From contig CAVYDJ010000004.1 in the NCBI GenBank assembly GCA_963767285.1, forward strand, positions 62,001 to 126,000: DNA of 64,000 nucleotides, in the 5' to 3' direction. The notes under the pieces were generated by a model. The model ran no database searches. It saw nothing but the letters and a program-made list of their open reading frames with translations, and had not been told where the DNA came from. The position numbers were made by a program, and so were the translations under genes. Below, in pieces: positions 8,801 to 21,584 of this stretch (its first letter is position 1; each line of letters begins with the position of its first letter). Source of the stretch: WHSW01 sp963767285. GTDB lineage: Bacteria; Actinomycetota; Thermoleophilia; Solirubrobacterales; 70-9.

Positions 8801-9861
8801 CAAACGTCGCCGACAACTCGACGACCACGTTCACGGCGACGGCGACGGCCGGCTCGAGCACCTCAGTCTGCTCGAACAGCATCTCCTACCAAGAGGTGAC
8901 GCCGGCGACCGGGCCGACCGGGCCGACCGGGCCGACCGGTCCGACGGGACCGACCGGTCCGACGACCTTCACGGCCATCATCGGGCAGAACATCCCCGGC
9001 GGCGTGATGATCGGTGTGACCCCGACCGGGCCGTGCATCCTGGGGATGAGCCAGGTCGGCAGGATCGGCCGCGCGGTCCACGGCGGCTCGCTCAAGCCGA
9101 AGAAGAAGAAGAAGGTCAAGCTGGCCAAACTGGGCCCGATCTACGCGCTGATCCCGGGTACGACGGTCAACGTGCCGGTGGTCGGGCTCTCGAAGAAGAA
9201 GAAGAAGAAGAACCGTGCGCACGGTCTCAACGCCCGCGCCCGCGCGGTCAGCGCCACCGTGCGGATCACTTGCACGCCGGTCGGCGGCTTCCCCGGCCTG
9301 CCGGGCTCGGCGGGCAACCCGCCCGCGGGCACCGGCGTGCTCGATCCGGTAGGCCAGCCGGTCAGTTCGACGACGACCGTGCCGATTACCCCCAACCCGC
9401 CGGCGCCGGCGACCGAGAAGAAGCTCAAGACCGGCCACTGGACCGGGACGATCATCGGCCAGGCCCGGGGCACCGTCAGCTTCGACGTTGGCGCCGACAA
9501 CAAGATCACCGGGTTCAAGGCGGACGGGGTCCAGAGCTGCACTGCGGCGACGGGCAGCTTCCAAAACGGCGCCACGGCACCGACGCCGGCGGGGATGGCG
9601 ATCAGCAGGGCGCTGCAGGCGGTCCCGAAGGGGACCTTCCCGAAGACGATGAACCTCTCGTTCAACGCCCCGGGCGGAACCCAGCAGGGGCTGATGCGCG
9701 CCCAGGTCGACATGCACTTCGCGGGCGACGACCAGGGCGGGGTGACGTTGAGCGGCTACATGGTCAACGGCACCACCTACTGCCAGCTCGGGGTCGCCTC
9801 GTACGGCTTCCGCCTGGGCGGCAGCGCGAACTCGCCCGGCGGCAGCTACGTGATCCCGTAG
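5827..9861 (+). CDS. Giant secreted beta-helix (autotransporter-passenger-like) protein with collagen-like stretch
   Basis: 1344 residues. ATG 5827 has GGAGGG at 5813-5818 and a signal peptide ending near AVPTVAQGA. Residues about 35-920 are rich in Gly, Asn, Thr and Asp with short strand repeats ('TLEILNGGTLVV', 'GGTLDIKGTL'), as in right-handed beta-helix passengers. The block at about 833-928 ('YTQGATGTLESVI ... GGTLSLNPGAY ... FTIIDY') resembles the conserved end of autotransporter passengers, but no outer-membrane barrel follows. An Ig-like module comes next, then six GPT triplets (1029-1046), two lysine clusters ('KPKKKKKVK', 'SKKKKKKN') and a C-terminal domain with two Cys. The role is probably surface adhesion or scaffolding; this is inference. 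Confidence 0.78.
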   Translation: MAIGKRVSVVAVVLGALAVPTVAQGAAVSFDGGGDGTNFCDGLNWSNDVIPGAGDDATIGSSFDVVYSFNNCTPTTTRTIQSLALAGDATLRLQSNGGSAVLSVTNTTTAPLGTQLEVEAGQTFNGGVMTVNGANVPQTVATQVRFEDDSIISGEINSVVQATIGESVAGNDFQPGGIGGSPGTLKIGNNVRAEMTDGLVLNNDTLEILNGGTLVVMQNNGMGNGTGGGLIDVKAGGTFANEGNNGFTAQIDPPISNAGTIRASATGGGVMNFTDQAGDGATPNTLGGTLQATTGATLFLGTNTYQIPAGGMTVVTEDTPSHGMVMTGGGSSGVIDMNGNTITMGNSTMNGEFTFIQSMSLSGNGTIQSAVTDAGTTQAQNKLYVGRSLTPSGGSIINGFPGTFGGNGTALTFPVGTQVVQQTGDVNLPLNKTIELGGNWTFERNVNLSNTAGGGLFHVQSTANLIHTSVDPFNSTIEVPLDLDGRLWNAAGSASGVFVQGGGGVTHQLGGQVLAESSFISFSTANYNVQPGGAEIYATGGEVRTDGAALIDLNDQEIRMGNTSGVPGDFKFNAGSGAVMTDGGTITGATATDNLILGGGKFNPGGGETVTIAPGTTAIMNTASTDIQGAGGTLDIKGTLLGDTTNSGSPAILDSGGVSTVKVSSGGLLRHVCNAPGASQMVVDTAVDNQGTIEQNSPCNPGNAWFNFTGPLTVGAGGTVNVQSGRMQVANLTNLSANTLTNGTWLNSGLLYLPLGGGNDIDTLAANISLRAPGAQVLNVTNNDDVLNGLDTIATGGVLSTISGASQTINNSLTNNGAIRPGTGASTINVIGTYTQGATGTLESVITSTSVNEQLNVTGNVNLGGTLSLNPGAYAPTAQTGDAFTIIDYTGSRSGTFANTTVSQPLNGNRPLTASYDDPGTRVRAVVGEPPAPDAPVLTGTSPASGSDDNAPKVLGNAAGGSTVKLYDNASCSGTPVATGTAAELASPGLTANVADNSTTTFTATATAGSSTSVCSNSISYQEVTPATGPTGPTGPTGPTGPTGPTTFTAIIGQNIPGGVMIGVTPTGPCILGMSQVGRIGRAVHGGSLKPKKKKKVKLAKLGPIYALIPGTTVNVPVVGLSKKKKKKNRAHGLNARARAVSATVRITCTPVGGFPGLPGSAGNPPAGTGVLDPVGQPVSSTTTVPITPNPPAPATEKKLKTGHWTGTIIGQARGTVSFDVGADNKITGFKADGVQSCTAATGSFQNGATAPTPAGMAISRALQAVPKGTFPKTMNLSFNAPGGTQQGLMRAQVDMHFAGDDQGGVTLSGYMVNGTTYCQLGVASYGFRLGGSANSPGGSYVIP
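8911..8964 (+). repeat. Collagen-like tandem repeat (Gly-Pro-Thr x6)
   Basis: Six 9-bp units GGNCCGACN encode Gly-Pro-Thr six times. The first three units are identical GGGCCGACC and the rest vary at third positions. Collagen-like GPT runs occur in bacterial surface stalks; this one is short and sits between the Ig-like module and the Lys-rich region. Confidence 0.92.
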
Positions 9862-9886
9862 TGACCGACTGAGTGGGCCGGCGGGA

Positions 9887-9907
9887 GCGCGCCCTCGCAG
9901 GGCGTGC
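9887..9907. terminator. Hairpin between convergent genes
   Basis: Bases 9887-9895 pair with 9899-9907 over 9 bp (one G-U) around the triloop CGC. The hairpin lies between the stop of the beta-helix gene (9861) and the stop of the convergent glutamine synthetase gene (9921). There is no T-run on either side, as is common in GC-rich actinomycetes, so it may act as an intrinsic-like bidirectional terminator. Confidence 0.6.
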
Positions 9908-9920
9908 CCGCCCGTTCAGC

Positions 9921-12071
<2,151 letters not shown>

Positions 12072-12239
12072 TCTCTGTTTCCTCCTGCGCGCAGCACTTT
12101 TGGGTGTACCGGGGAACGAAAGCCTAGGGTCAGGCGTCCGACCGCCCCCTGTCCGAACGGATAAATCTACCCACGATCAATGCTCCCTGTTGTCAGCTGT
12201 TATGAATGAGCCCGCTATGTGGGGGGAAAGGGGAGCGAG

Positions 12240-13346
12240 ATGGCAGAACGAGGCGCGAAGCCGAACATCCACCCGCTGAGGGCCCGGGCGCTGCGTGCCA
12301 TCAGCGCGTTCACCTCGCCGCTGCTGCCCGACGACTACCTCGAGCTGATCAACCCGCTGTGGTCGACCCGCGAGGTCCGTGGGCGGGTGGAGGAGCTCAA
12401 TCGCGAGGCCGGTGACGCGACCACGGTCCTAATTCGTCCCGGCCATACCTGGCCCGGTCATGAGCCGGGCCAGTACCTGCGGATCGGCTTCGACGTCGAC
12501 GGGATCCGTCACTGGCGCGCCTATTCGATCACCTCCGATCCTGGACGTCCCGACGGCTTCATCTCGATCACGCCGAAGGTCGTCGCGGAAGGCAAGGTCT
12601 CGCCCTATGTCAACCGGGAGCTGAAGCCGGGAACGATTGTCGTGTTGTCGGACGTCGAGGGCCAGTTCGTCCTCCCGGATCCACCCCCCGAGAAGCTGCT
12701 GTTCATCTCGGCCGGAAGCGGGATCACACCGATCATGGCGATGCTGCGCAAGCTCGATCGCGAGGACGAGCTCTCCGACGCGGTGCACCTGCACTCGGCG
12801 CCGACGGCCGACGACGTGATCTTCGGCGACCGGATGCGAGAGCTCGACGCGAACAACGAAGGGCTCAAGCTCCACATCCAGCACACCCGCGAGGACGACA
12901 GCGGCAGGATCACGCCCGATCGCCTCGACGAGCTCTGCCCTGACTGGCGCGACCGCGACACGTTCCTCTGTGGCCCCGCGGAGATGCTCGACGACTACGA
13001 GCCGCGGTGGAAGGAGGAGGGCCTCGAGGAGAAGCTGCACATGGAGCGCTTTCAGCCGGTCATCGGCGGCGACGGTTTCGGCGAGGGCGACGGCGGCACG
13101 ATCAAGTTCCTGAAGAGCGACACCGAGGCGGAGTCGGACGGATCCAAGTCAGTCCTCGACGCGGGCGAAGAGGCGGGGCTCGAGCTCGAGTACGGCTGTC
13201 GTATGGGTATCTGCCATACATGTGTTGGAAAGCTCTGTTCCGGGCAACTACGCGACATGCGCAGTGGCGAGGTCCATGGAGAGGAGGGCCAGACGGTGCG
13301 GATCTGCATCAACGCGCCCGAGGGCCCGGTGGAGATCGATCTTTGA
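12240..13346 (+). CDS. Ferredoxin reductase with C-terminal 2Fe-2S domain (desaturase electron donor)
   Basis: 368 residues. Residues about 50-145 form the FAD domain ('WRAYSITSDPG'). Residues 150-265 form the NAD(P)H domain ('LLFISAGSGITPIMAML', 'FLCGPAEMLDDYE'). Residues 285-368 are a plant-type 2Fe-2S domain with cysteines in 'YGCRMGICHTCVGKLC' and 'VRICINAP'. ATG 12240 is preferred over GTG 12219 because AAGGGGAG sits just before it. The stop is 20 bases before the desaturase start, so the two genes form an operon; a like pair is known in mycobacteria (Rv3230c-DesA3). It would pass electrons from NAD(P)H to the di-iron desaturase at the membrane. Confidence 0.92.
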   Translation: MAERGAKPNIHPLRARALRAISAFTSPLLPDDYLELINPLWSTREVRGRVEELNREAGDATTVLIRPGHTWPGHEPGQYLRIGFDVDGIRHWRAYSITSDPGRPDGFISITPKVVAEGKVSPYVNRELKPGTIVVLSDVEGQFVLPDPPPEKLLFISAGSGITPIMAMLRKLDREDELSDAVHLHSAPTADDVIFGDRMRELDANNEGLKLHIQHTREDDSGRITPDRLDELCPDWRDRDTFLCGPAEMLDDYEPRWKEEGLEEKLHMERFQPVIGGDGFGEGDGGTIKFLKSDTEAESDGSKSVLDAGEEAGLELEYGCRMGICHTCVGKLCSGQLRDMRSGEVHGEEGQTVRICINAPEGPVEIDL

Positions 13347-13366
13347 ATGCAACCCAAGAGGAGAAC

Positions 13367-14761
13367 ATGAGCACCGAGACCATCGAGAGCCCGCTGGCGA
13401 AGCTGACCGACGAGCAGATCGAGCAGCTGGGAAAAGAGTTCGACGCGATCCACGACGAGGTCTTCAATGACCTCGGCGAGCGCGACGCCAAGTACATCCG
13501 CTCGATGATCGAGATGCACCGGCGCCTGGTCGTGATGGGCCGGCTGGAGCTGCTCGGGTCGCGCTTCACGCCCCTGTGGCTGCTCGGCACCGCCTCGCTA
13601 TCGGCGGCGAAGATCCTCGAGAACATGGAGATCGGTCACAACGTCATGCACGGCCAGTGGGACTGGATGAACAACCCCGAGATCCACTCGTCGACCTGGG
13701 ACTGGGACACCGCCTCGACCAAGGAGGCCTGGAAGCACTCCCACAACTACGTCCATCACACCTACACGAACATTCGCGGTAAGGACAAGGACCTCGGCTA
13801 CGAGATCATGCGGATCGACCCCCACCAGAAGTGGCACCCGGTCTATCTGCTGCAGCCGGTCTACAACGTGGTGTTGATGGCGCTGTTCGAGTGGGGGGTC
13901 GCCTTTCACGACCTCGATCTCGAGGCGATCCGGGCCGGCGAGAAGTCACAGAAGGAGGTGCGCGAGGACCTGAAGGGGATCGCCGGTAAGGCCCGCGATC
14001 AGATCGTCAAGGACTACATCGCCTTCCCGGCGCTCTCCGGCCTGGCCGCGGGCGGGGTGGCCGCGGCGGTCGAGGCGATCCGCGGCCGGCAGGCGAGCCG
14101 AAAGAGCCGGGCGTTCTCGGCGCTGCGGCGCAAGGCGAAGCGCAGCTCGGGATTCGAGGAGGTCCTCGACGCGTTCACCACCGAGTTCAAGCGCTCTTAC
14201 CGCTCGACCCTGTGGGCCGACGTGACGGCGAACGTGGTCCGCAACTTCTGGTCGAACGCGATCATCTTCTGCGGCCACTTCCCCGACCAGACCTACACCT
14301 TCAGCCAGGAGGAGGTCGAGGACGAGAGCAAGGGCGGCTGGTATGTGCGCCAGCTGAGCGGCTCGGCCAACATCGACGGCGGGGGGTTCTTTCACGTCGC
14401 CTCGGGGAACCTCGGCTATCAGGTCGAGCACCACCTGTTCCCGGACATGCCCTCGACCCGGTACGGCGAGATCGCGCCGAAGGTGCGCGACGTCTGCCGG
14501 CGTTACGGGCTGCCGTACAACACCGGGCCGTTCGGCAGGCAGTGGGGTTCGGTACAGCGCACGATCCTGCGGCTGGCCTTCCCGGGCGGCAAGCCGCGGC
14601 CGAAGCCTGGGCCGTATCGGGGCAGCGACGTCGAGGAGGCGCCGGCACGCGCGAGCTCGAACGGCGGTTCGCCGGCGGCCGCTGCGAGCAGCAACGGCCA
14701 CTCGGACGGCAAGCCCGCGCCGACGGAGAACGTGCCCGCGGAGAAGGCCAGCGACGACTGA
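13367..14761 (+). CDS. Membrane fatty-acid desaturase (DesA3-like)
   Basis: 464 residues with three histidine boxes of di-iron acyl desaturases: H91-N-V-M-H, H126-N-Y-V-H-H, and Q352-V-E-H-H. The start ATG follows AAGAGGAGAAC. Hydrophobic stretches lie near residues 60-90, 160-180 and 210-240. The C-terminal 45 residues are a low-complexity Ser/Ala/Pro/Asn tail without family motifs. It introduces a double bond into acyl-CoA or lipid acyl chains, using electrons from the reductase encoded 20 bases upstream. Position specificity (delta-9 by analogy with DesA3) cannot be read from the sequence. Confidence 0.93.
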   Translation: MSTETIESPLAKLTDEQIEQLGKEFDAIHDEVFNDLGERDAKYIRSMIEMHRRLVVMGRLELLGSRFTPLWLLGTASLSAAKILENMEIGHNVMHGQWDWMNNPEIHSSTWDWDTASTKEAWKHSHNYVHHTYTNIRGKDKDLGYEIMRIDPHQKWHPVYLLQPVYNVVLMALFEWGVAFHDLDLEAIRAGEKSQKEVREDLKGIAGKARDQIVKDYIAFPALSGLAAGGVAAAVEAIRGRQASRKSRAFSALRRKAKRSSGFEEVLDAFTTEFKRSYRSTLWADVTANVVRNFWSNAIIFCGHFPDQTYTFSQEEVEDESKGGWYVRQLSGSANIDGGGFFHVASGNLGYQVEHHLFPDMPSTRYGEIAPKVRDVCRRYGLPYNTGPFGRQWGSVQRTILRLAFPGGKPRPKPGPYRGSDVEEAPARASSNGGSPAAAASSNGHSDGKPAPTENVPAEKASDD

Positions 14762-14776
14762 GGTCAGCGCGTGGGA

Positions 14777-14782
14777 TAGGGT
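14777..14782 (+). promoter_or_regulatory. -10 box TAGGGT upstream of RTX-type gene
   Basis: TAGGGT fits TANNNT. Transcription would start near 14789, giving a very short leader that contains AGGAGAGG before the GTG at 14801. No good -35 hexamer is seen. Confidence 0.4.
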
Positions 14783-14800
14783 CCGCGCGGAGGAGAGGTT

Positions 14801-15480
14801 GTGAGGCTCGGGCTCATCGGACTTGCCACAGCGGTCGCCATTAGCACCGGCGGCTTCGCCTTTGCCTCCTTCGACCCGATCGACGAGCAGGACTATCCGG
14901 CCGGCTTCAACCCGGACGGGGCCGCCGTTCAGGGCGACGAGGACGACGACACCTTCCGCGGGACCGATGGCAACGACCTCTTGCGGGGCGGCGACGGCGC
15001 GGACGTCCTGAAGGGCGACAAGGGCGTCGATGTGATCGAGGGCCAGGCGGGCCCCGACACCCTCGACGGCGGGGCCGGGAACGACAGCCCGTGCTGCAAA
15101 TGCAAGCGCGGCAACGATTGCGGCGGCCCCGTCAAGCCGACCGTCAGCTTCTGGTCGGAGCAGATCCGGAAGGGATGGTGCCTCTACGGCAACGCGGGGG
15201 CCGACACCGTCACGGGCGGGCCGGGCACTGATCACGTCGAGGGCCAGCGCGGCGCCGACGACCTGCGGGGCGGGCCGGATCCCGACGGGGTACTGGGTGG
15301 TCCGGGTGACGACGAGCTGGACGGCGGATCCGGCGACGACTTCGTGAGCGGCGGGGATGGCGACGACACGCTGATCGACATCCAGGGCGCGAACCAGATC
15401 AGGTGCGGCCCCGGCGTCGACCACGTGACCACGAACTCGGAGTCGCGCGTCCGCGGCGGCTGCGAGTCGGTGAAGGTCTT

Positions 15481-15484
<4 letters not shown>
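14801..15484 (+). CDS. Secreted RTX-type calcium-binding repeat protein with a Cys-rich insert
   Basis: 227 residues. The GTG start has AGGAGAGG upstream. The signal peptide is 'MRLGLIGLATAVAISTGGFAFA'. Residues about 45-215 carry hemolysin-type nonapeptides ('GTDGNDLLRGGDGADVLKGDKG', 'GGSGDDFVSGGDGDDTL') that form a Ca-binding parallel beta-roll. The roll is broken at about residues 97-130 by an insert with five Cys, 'SPCCKCKRGNDCGG', and an aromatic stretch. No catalytic domain is present. The stop shares a CTAG palindrome with the stop of the convergent gltD. It is likely an extracellular structural or binding protein. Confidence 0.8.
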
Positions 15485-16919
<1,435 letters not shown>

Positions 16920-16923
<4 letters not shown>

Positions 16924-19900
16924 GCTGCGAGCGTTCGGAACTCGGCGGTCTTCGGTCCCCCGATTTCGTCGCGGCGCTCGAGCGCCTTCGCGTACTCGCG
17001 CGGGATCACGCGGACGAACTGGGCGAGCGAGATCTCCCAGTCGGCCAGCAGGTGCGATGCGACCTCGGAGCCGGTCCGCGCGAGGTGCTCCGTGACCAGC
17101 GCGAGCAGCTCCTCGCGGTCCTCCTCGGGCGCTCCGGTCATCGGCTCGAGGTCGACGAGCTCCGTGTTGGCGCGCACCGCCAGGTGGTCGTCGGGATCGA
17201 AGACCCAAGCGATCCCGCCGCTCATCCCGGCGGCGAAGTTGTGGCCGGTCGGGCCGAGGATCGCGGCCCGCCCGCCGGTCATGTACTCGCAGCCGTGGTC
17301 GCCGACGCCCTCGACCACCGTCAGGGCGCCCGAGTTGCGGACCGCGAACCGCTCGCCGGCGAGGCCGCGGAAGAACGCGCGCCCGCTCGAGGCGCCGTAG
17401 AGCGCGACGTTGCCGATGATCACGTTCTCGGAGGCGACGAAGGGCGACTCAACGGCGGGATAGACGGCGAGCACGCCGCCGGACAGGCTCTTGCCCACGT
17501 AGTCGTTGGCCTCGCCCTCGAGCTCGATCGTGACTCCGGGAGCCAGGAACGCGCCGAAGCTCTGCCCCGCCGATCCGAAGAGATCCAGCGTGATCGTGTC
17601 GTCGCGCATTCCGTCCGGGCCATGCTTGGCGACAACCTCGTGCGAGACGCGTGCGCCCGCGGTCCGGTCGACATTGGTGATCAAGGTCTCGACCGTCACC
17701 GGCTCGGCGGTCTCGATCGCGGGGCGGACGGCCTTGAGCAGCTCGCGCTCGTCGAAGTGCGGGCCATCCGGCGCGGGGCCGCGGGTGCGGTGGCGGACCG
17801 CGTCAGGGGCGACGGTCTCGGGAACGACGAGCAGGTCGGAGAGGTCGACCAGCGCGCGCTTGGCGCTGCCGGCGTCGCTGGGGTGCTCCTGGCCGAGCAG
17901 CTCGACCCGGCCGATCGCGTCGGAGATCCGGGCGATTCCGAGCTCGGCCATCTGCCGGCGGACGTCCTCGGCAACCAGATACAGGTAGTTGACGACGTGC
18001 TCCGGGCGGCCGGCGAAGCGGGCGCGCAGCTCGGGGTCCTGCGTCGCAACCCCGACCGGGCAGGTGTTGAGGTGGCAGACGCGCATCATGATGCAGCCGG
18101 TCGCGATCAACGGCGCGGTCGAGAAGCCGAACTCGTCGGCGCCCAGCATCGCCCCGACCAGGACGTCGCGGCCGGTCCGCATGCCGCCGTCGACCTGGAC
18201 GACGATCCGCGTCCGCAGGTCGTTTCGCAGCAGCGTCTGCTGGGTCTCGGCGAGGCCGATCTCCCACGGGACGCCGGCGTGCTGGATCGAGGACTGCGGC
18301 GAGGCTCCGGTCCCGCCGTCGTGGCCTGCGATCACGACGTGGTCGGCGCCCGCCTTGGCGACGCCGGCGGCAACCGTGCCGACCCCTGCCTCGGCGGCGA
18401 GCTTGACCGACACCGTCGCCTTCGGGTTCGCCGAGCGCAGGTCGTAGATCAGCTGCTTCAGGTCCTCGATCGAGTAGATGTCGTGGTGGGGCGGGGGCGA
18501 GATCAGGCCGACGCCCGGGGTGGCGAAGCGCAGCTGGGCGATGTAGGGGTCGACCTTGTGGCCCGGGAGCTGGCCGCCCTCGCCGGGCTTTGCGCCCTGC
18601 GAGATCTTGATCTGGATCTGGTCGGCGGAGGAGAGGTAGTGGACGGTCACGCCGAAGCGGCCGGAGGCGACCTGCTTGATCCGCGAGCGGCGTTCGTCGC
18701 CGTTGGGGTCGGGCGTGTAGCGGCGGATGTCCTCGCCGCCCTCACCGGAGTTGGACATCCCACCGATCCGGTTCATCGCCACCGCCAGCGTCTCGTGCGC
18801 CTCGGGGCCCAGGGCGCCCAGGCTCATGCCGCCGGTGGTGAACCGCTTGAGGATCTCGGTGACGGACTCGACCTCGTCGATCGGGATGGGGTCGCCGGCC
18901 GGGCGCAGCTCGAGCAGTCCGCGCAGGTAGCCGAGGGCGCCGTTCTCCACGTCGACCCGCTCGCGGAACTCCTCGTAGCGCTCCGGGTCGGAGGTCGGAG
19001 CGGTGCCGTTCCCGTTTCCGTTCTTGCCCACGGCGAGTTGCAGCGCGGCGATCGTCTGCGGATCCCAGGCGTGGCGCTCGCCGTCGCGCCGCCAGGCGTA
19101 GACGCCGCCCTGGGGCAGCAGGTCGGCGTGGGCGGCGGGCAGCGCCGAGTCCTCGACGTGCTCCGGCAGGCTCCGCCGGTGCGCCTGCGGGTAGGCGCGC
19201 GCGTGACGCTCCAGCGCCTCGATCGCGAGCTCGTGGAGGCCGACGCCGCTGACCGCGGACGGGGTACCGCCGAAGTAGCGGTCGATCAGGTCGCGGTCCA
19301 GGCCGACCGCCTCGAACTGCTGGGCGCCGCAGTAGGAGGAGATCGTCGCGATCCCCATCTTCGACATCACCTTCAGCAGGCCCTTGCGGATCGCCTTCAT
19401 CAGGCCCTCGTGAGCGGCCTCGAGGGTGACGCCGGGCGGCAGCTCGGCGCGCCCGTGCAGGTCGGAGAGCGAGTCCAGCATCAGGTATGGATTGACCGCG
19501 GCCGCGCCGTAGCCGATCAGCGCGGCAAGGTGGTGGATCTCGCGCGCCTCGCCGGTCTCGACCACGAGGCTGGTCTGCAGGCGGGTGCCCTCCTTGACCA
19601 GGTGCTGGTGGACGGCGCCGAGCGCCAGCATCGCCGGGATCGGCACCCGGTCGGCCGACAGGGCGCGGTCGGAGATAACCAGCACCCTGGCCTCGCCGGT
19701 GATCGCCGCCGACGCCTCGCGGGCGATCCGGTCAAGCGCCGCCTCCAGGCCGGCACTGCCGTCGCCGAGCGGCCAGGTCGCATCGAGGGTGGTCCCGCGC
19801 AGTGCCGGGTGCGAGGCGCGGGCGACCCGCTCGAGCTCCTCGTTGGTGAGGACCGGGTGGTCGAGGACGAGCTGGACCGCGTGCTCGGGTCCCTCCGAGA

Positions 19901-21560
19901 GCATGTTGCCCTCCGAGCCGATCCGCGACTCGAGGCTCATCACGATCGACTCGCGCACCGAGTCGATCGGCGGGTTGGTGACCTGCGCGAAGCGCTGCTT
20001 GAAGTAGCTAAACAGCGACGGCTCCTGCTCGGAGAGCGCGGCGAGCGCCAGGTCGTTGCCCATCGACCCGGTCGGCTCGATCCCAGCCTCGGCGGCGGGG
20101 GAGAGGATCACCCGCAGGTCCTCCTGCGAGTAGCCGAAGGCGAGCTGACGGGTGCGTAGCGACTCGTGGGTGCGCGGCGTGTTGCGCTCGGTGAGGTCGT
20201 CGAGGCGGATCTCGCCCTGCTCGCACCACCGCCCGTAGGGCTTGCGACGGGCGACCTCGAGCTCGGCCTCGCCGTCGGCCTGCAGCAGGTTGCGCTCCAT
20301 ATCGACGATGAACAAACGGCCCGGGTGCAGGCGGCCGCGGCGGACGACCTTCGCCGGGTCGACCGGCAGCACGCCCGCCTCGGACCCGAGCACGACGACG
20401 CCCTCGTTCGTGACCAGCCACCGGCCGGGGCGCAGGCCGTTGCGGTCGAGGCAGGCGCCGAGCACCCGCCCGTCGGAGAAGACCATCGCCGCCGGGCCGT
20501 CCCAGGGCTCGATCACCGACGAGCTGTAGCGGTAGAAGCACTCGAGCTCGGGCGGCATGTCGTCGCGGTGCTCGTGGGCGGCCGGGATCATCATCATCAT
20601 CGCCTGGGGGAGCGGGCGACCGGCGAGCATCAGCAGTTCGAGCACGCGGTCGAAGGCGGCCGAGTCGGAGCTGCCGTCGGGGATCAGCGGCAGGCAGCGC
20701 TCCAGGTCCGGCATGAGGTTCGAGTGCAGCGCCGCCTCGCGCGCGCGCATCCAGTTGAAGTTGCCGGCCAGGGTGTTGATCTCGCCGTTGTGGGCGAGCA
20801 GCCGCAGCGGCTGGGCGAGATCCCAGCTGGGGAAGGTGTTGGTCGAGAAGCGGGAGTGGACGACGGCCATCGCCGACTGCAGCTCGGGGTCACGAAGGTC
20901 CGCGTAGAAGCGGCTCAGCTGCGGGGCGGAGAGCATCCCCTTGTAGACGAGAGTCCGAGAGCTGAGGCTGGAGATCGACAGCTCCGGCCCGGCCTCGAGC
21001 TCGGCCATCCGCCGGGCGACGAAGAGCCGGCGCTCGAACTCGTCCTGGGTGACGACCTCGGGCCCGGCGCCGACCAGCAGCTGGCGGAACTCCGGGGCGA
21101 CATTGCGGGCGGTCTCGCCGCAGGCCGCGAGGTCCACCGGCACGCGCCGCCAGCCGAGCGGCAGCTGGCCGGCCGCGACCACCGCCTGCTCGACGATCCG
21201 CTGCTGGGACTCCCAGACGCTCGGATCGCCGGCGAGGAAGACGCTGGCGACCGCGACGCTGCCCGCGTCGGGCAGCTGGGCGCGGGTGATCCCGAACTCG
21301 CCGACCCGGCTGCGCAAAAAGCCGTGGGGAAGCTGGATCAGGACGCCCGCGCCGTCGCCGGTGGTCGGGTCGGCGCCGGCGGCGCCGCGGTGCTCGAGGT
21401 CGTCGAGCGCGTCGAGCGCCAGGTCGATGACGTCATGACGCGGCTGGCCGTCCAGGCGCGCGATGCACGCGACGCCACAGGCGTCGTGCTCGTACGCGGG
21501 GTCGTAGAGGCCTGCCGCGCGGTCGGGGCGCGGCGGCGTGGCCAGGGCAGGCTCGCTCAC
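16920..21560 (-). CDS. gltB: Glutamate synthase large subunit
   Basis: About 1546 residues. The N-terminal class II glutamine amidotransferase has its nucleophile in 'YEHDACGVACIARL' (about Cys28). The central FMN-binding synthase domain contains 'GQLPGHKVDPYIAQLR' and 'AGHDGGTGASP'. The 3Fe-4S cluster is in 'CIMMRVCHLNTCPVG', and a C-terminal GXGXG beta-helix domain follows. It converts glutamine plus 2-oxoglutarate to two glutamates. I chose GTG 21558-21560 rather than the upstream TTG (21569) because TAAATT lies 7 nt before it, as in leaderless genes, and no ribosome binding site is seen. Confidence 0.96.
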
Positions 21561-21567
21561 CCACCCC

Positions 21568-21573
21568 AATTTA
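21568..21573 (-). promoter_or_regulatory. Leaderless -10 box TAAATT for gltB
   Basis: On the minus strand TAAATT is followed by 7 bases (GGGGTGG) and then GTG. The spacing puts the first transcribed base at or near the start codon. The region sits 12 bases past the end of the upstream ceramidase gene, so a -35 element would lie at or inside that gene's 3' end. Confidence 0.5.
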
Positions 21574-21584
21574 CGGCAGTTATG

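Noticed and set aside
8911..8964. Tandem 9-bp units considered as a CRISPR or VNTR locus
   Set aside because: Units are in frame, contiguous and encode Gly-Pro-Thr; there are no spacers.
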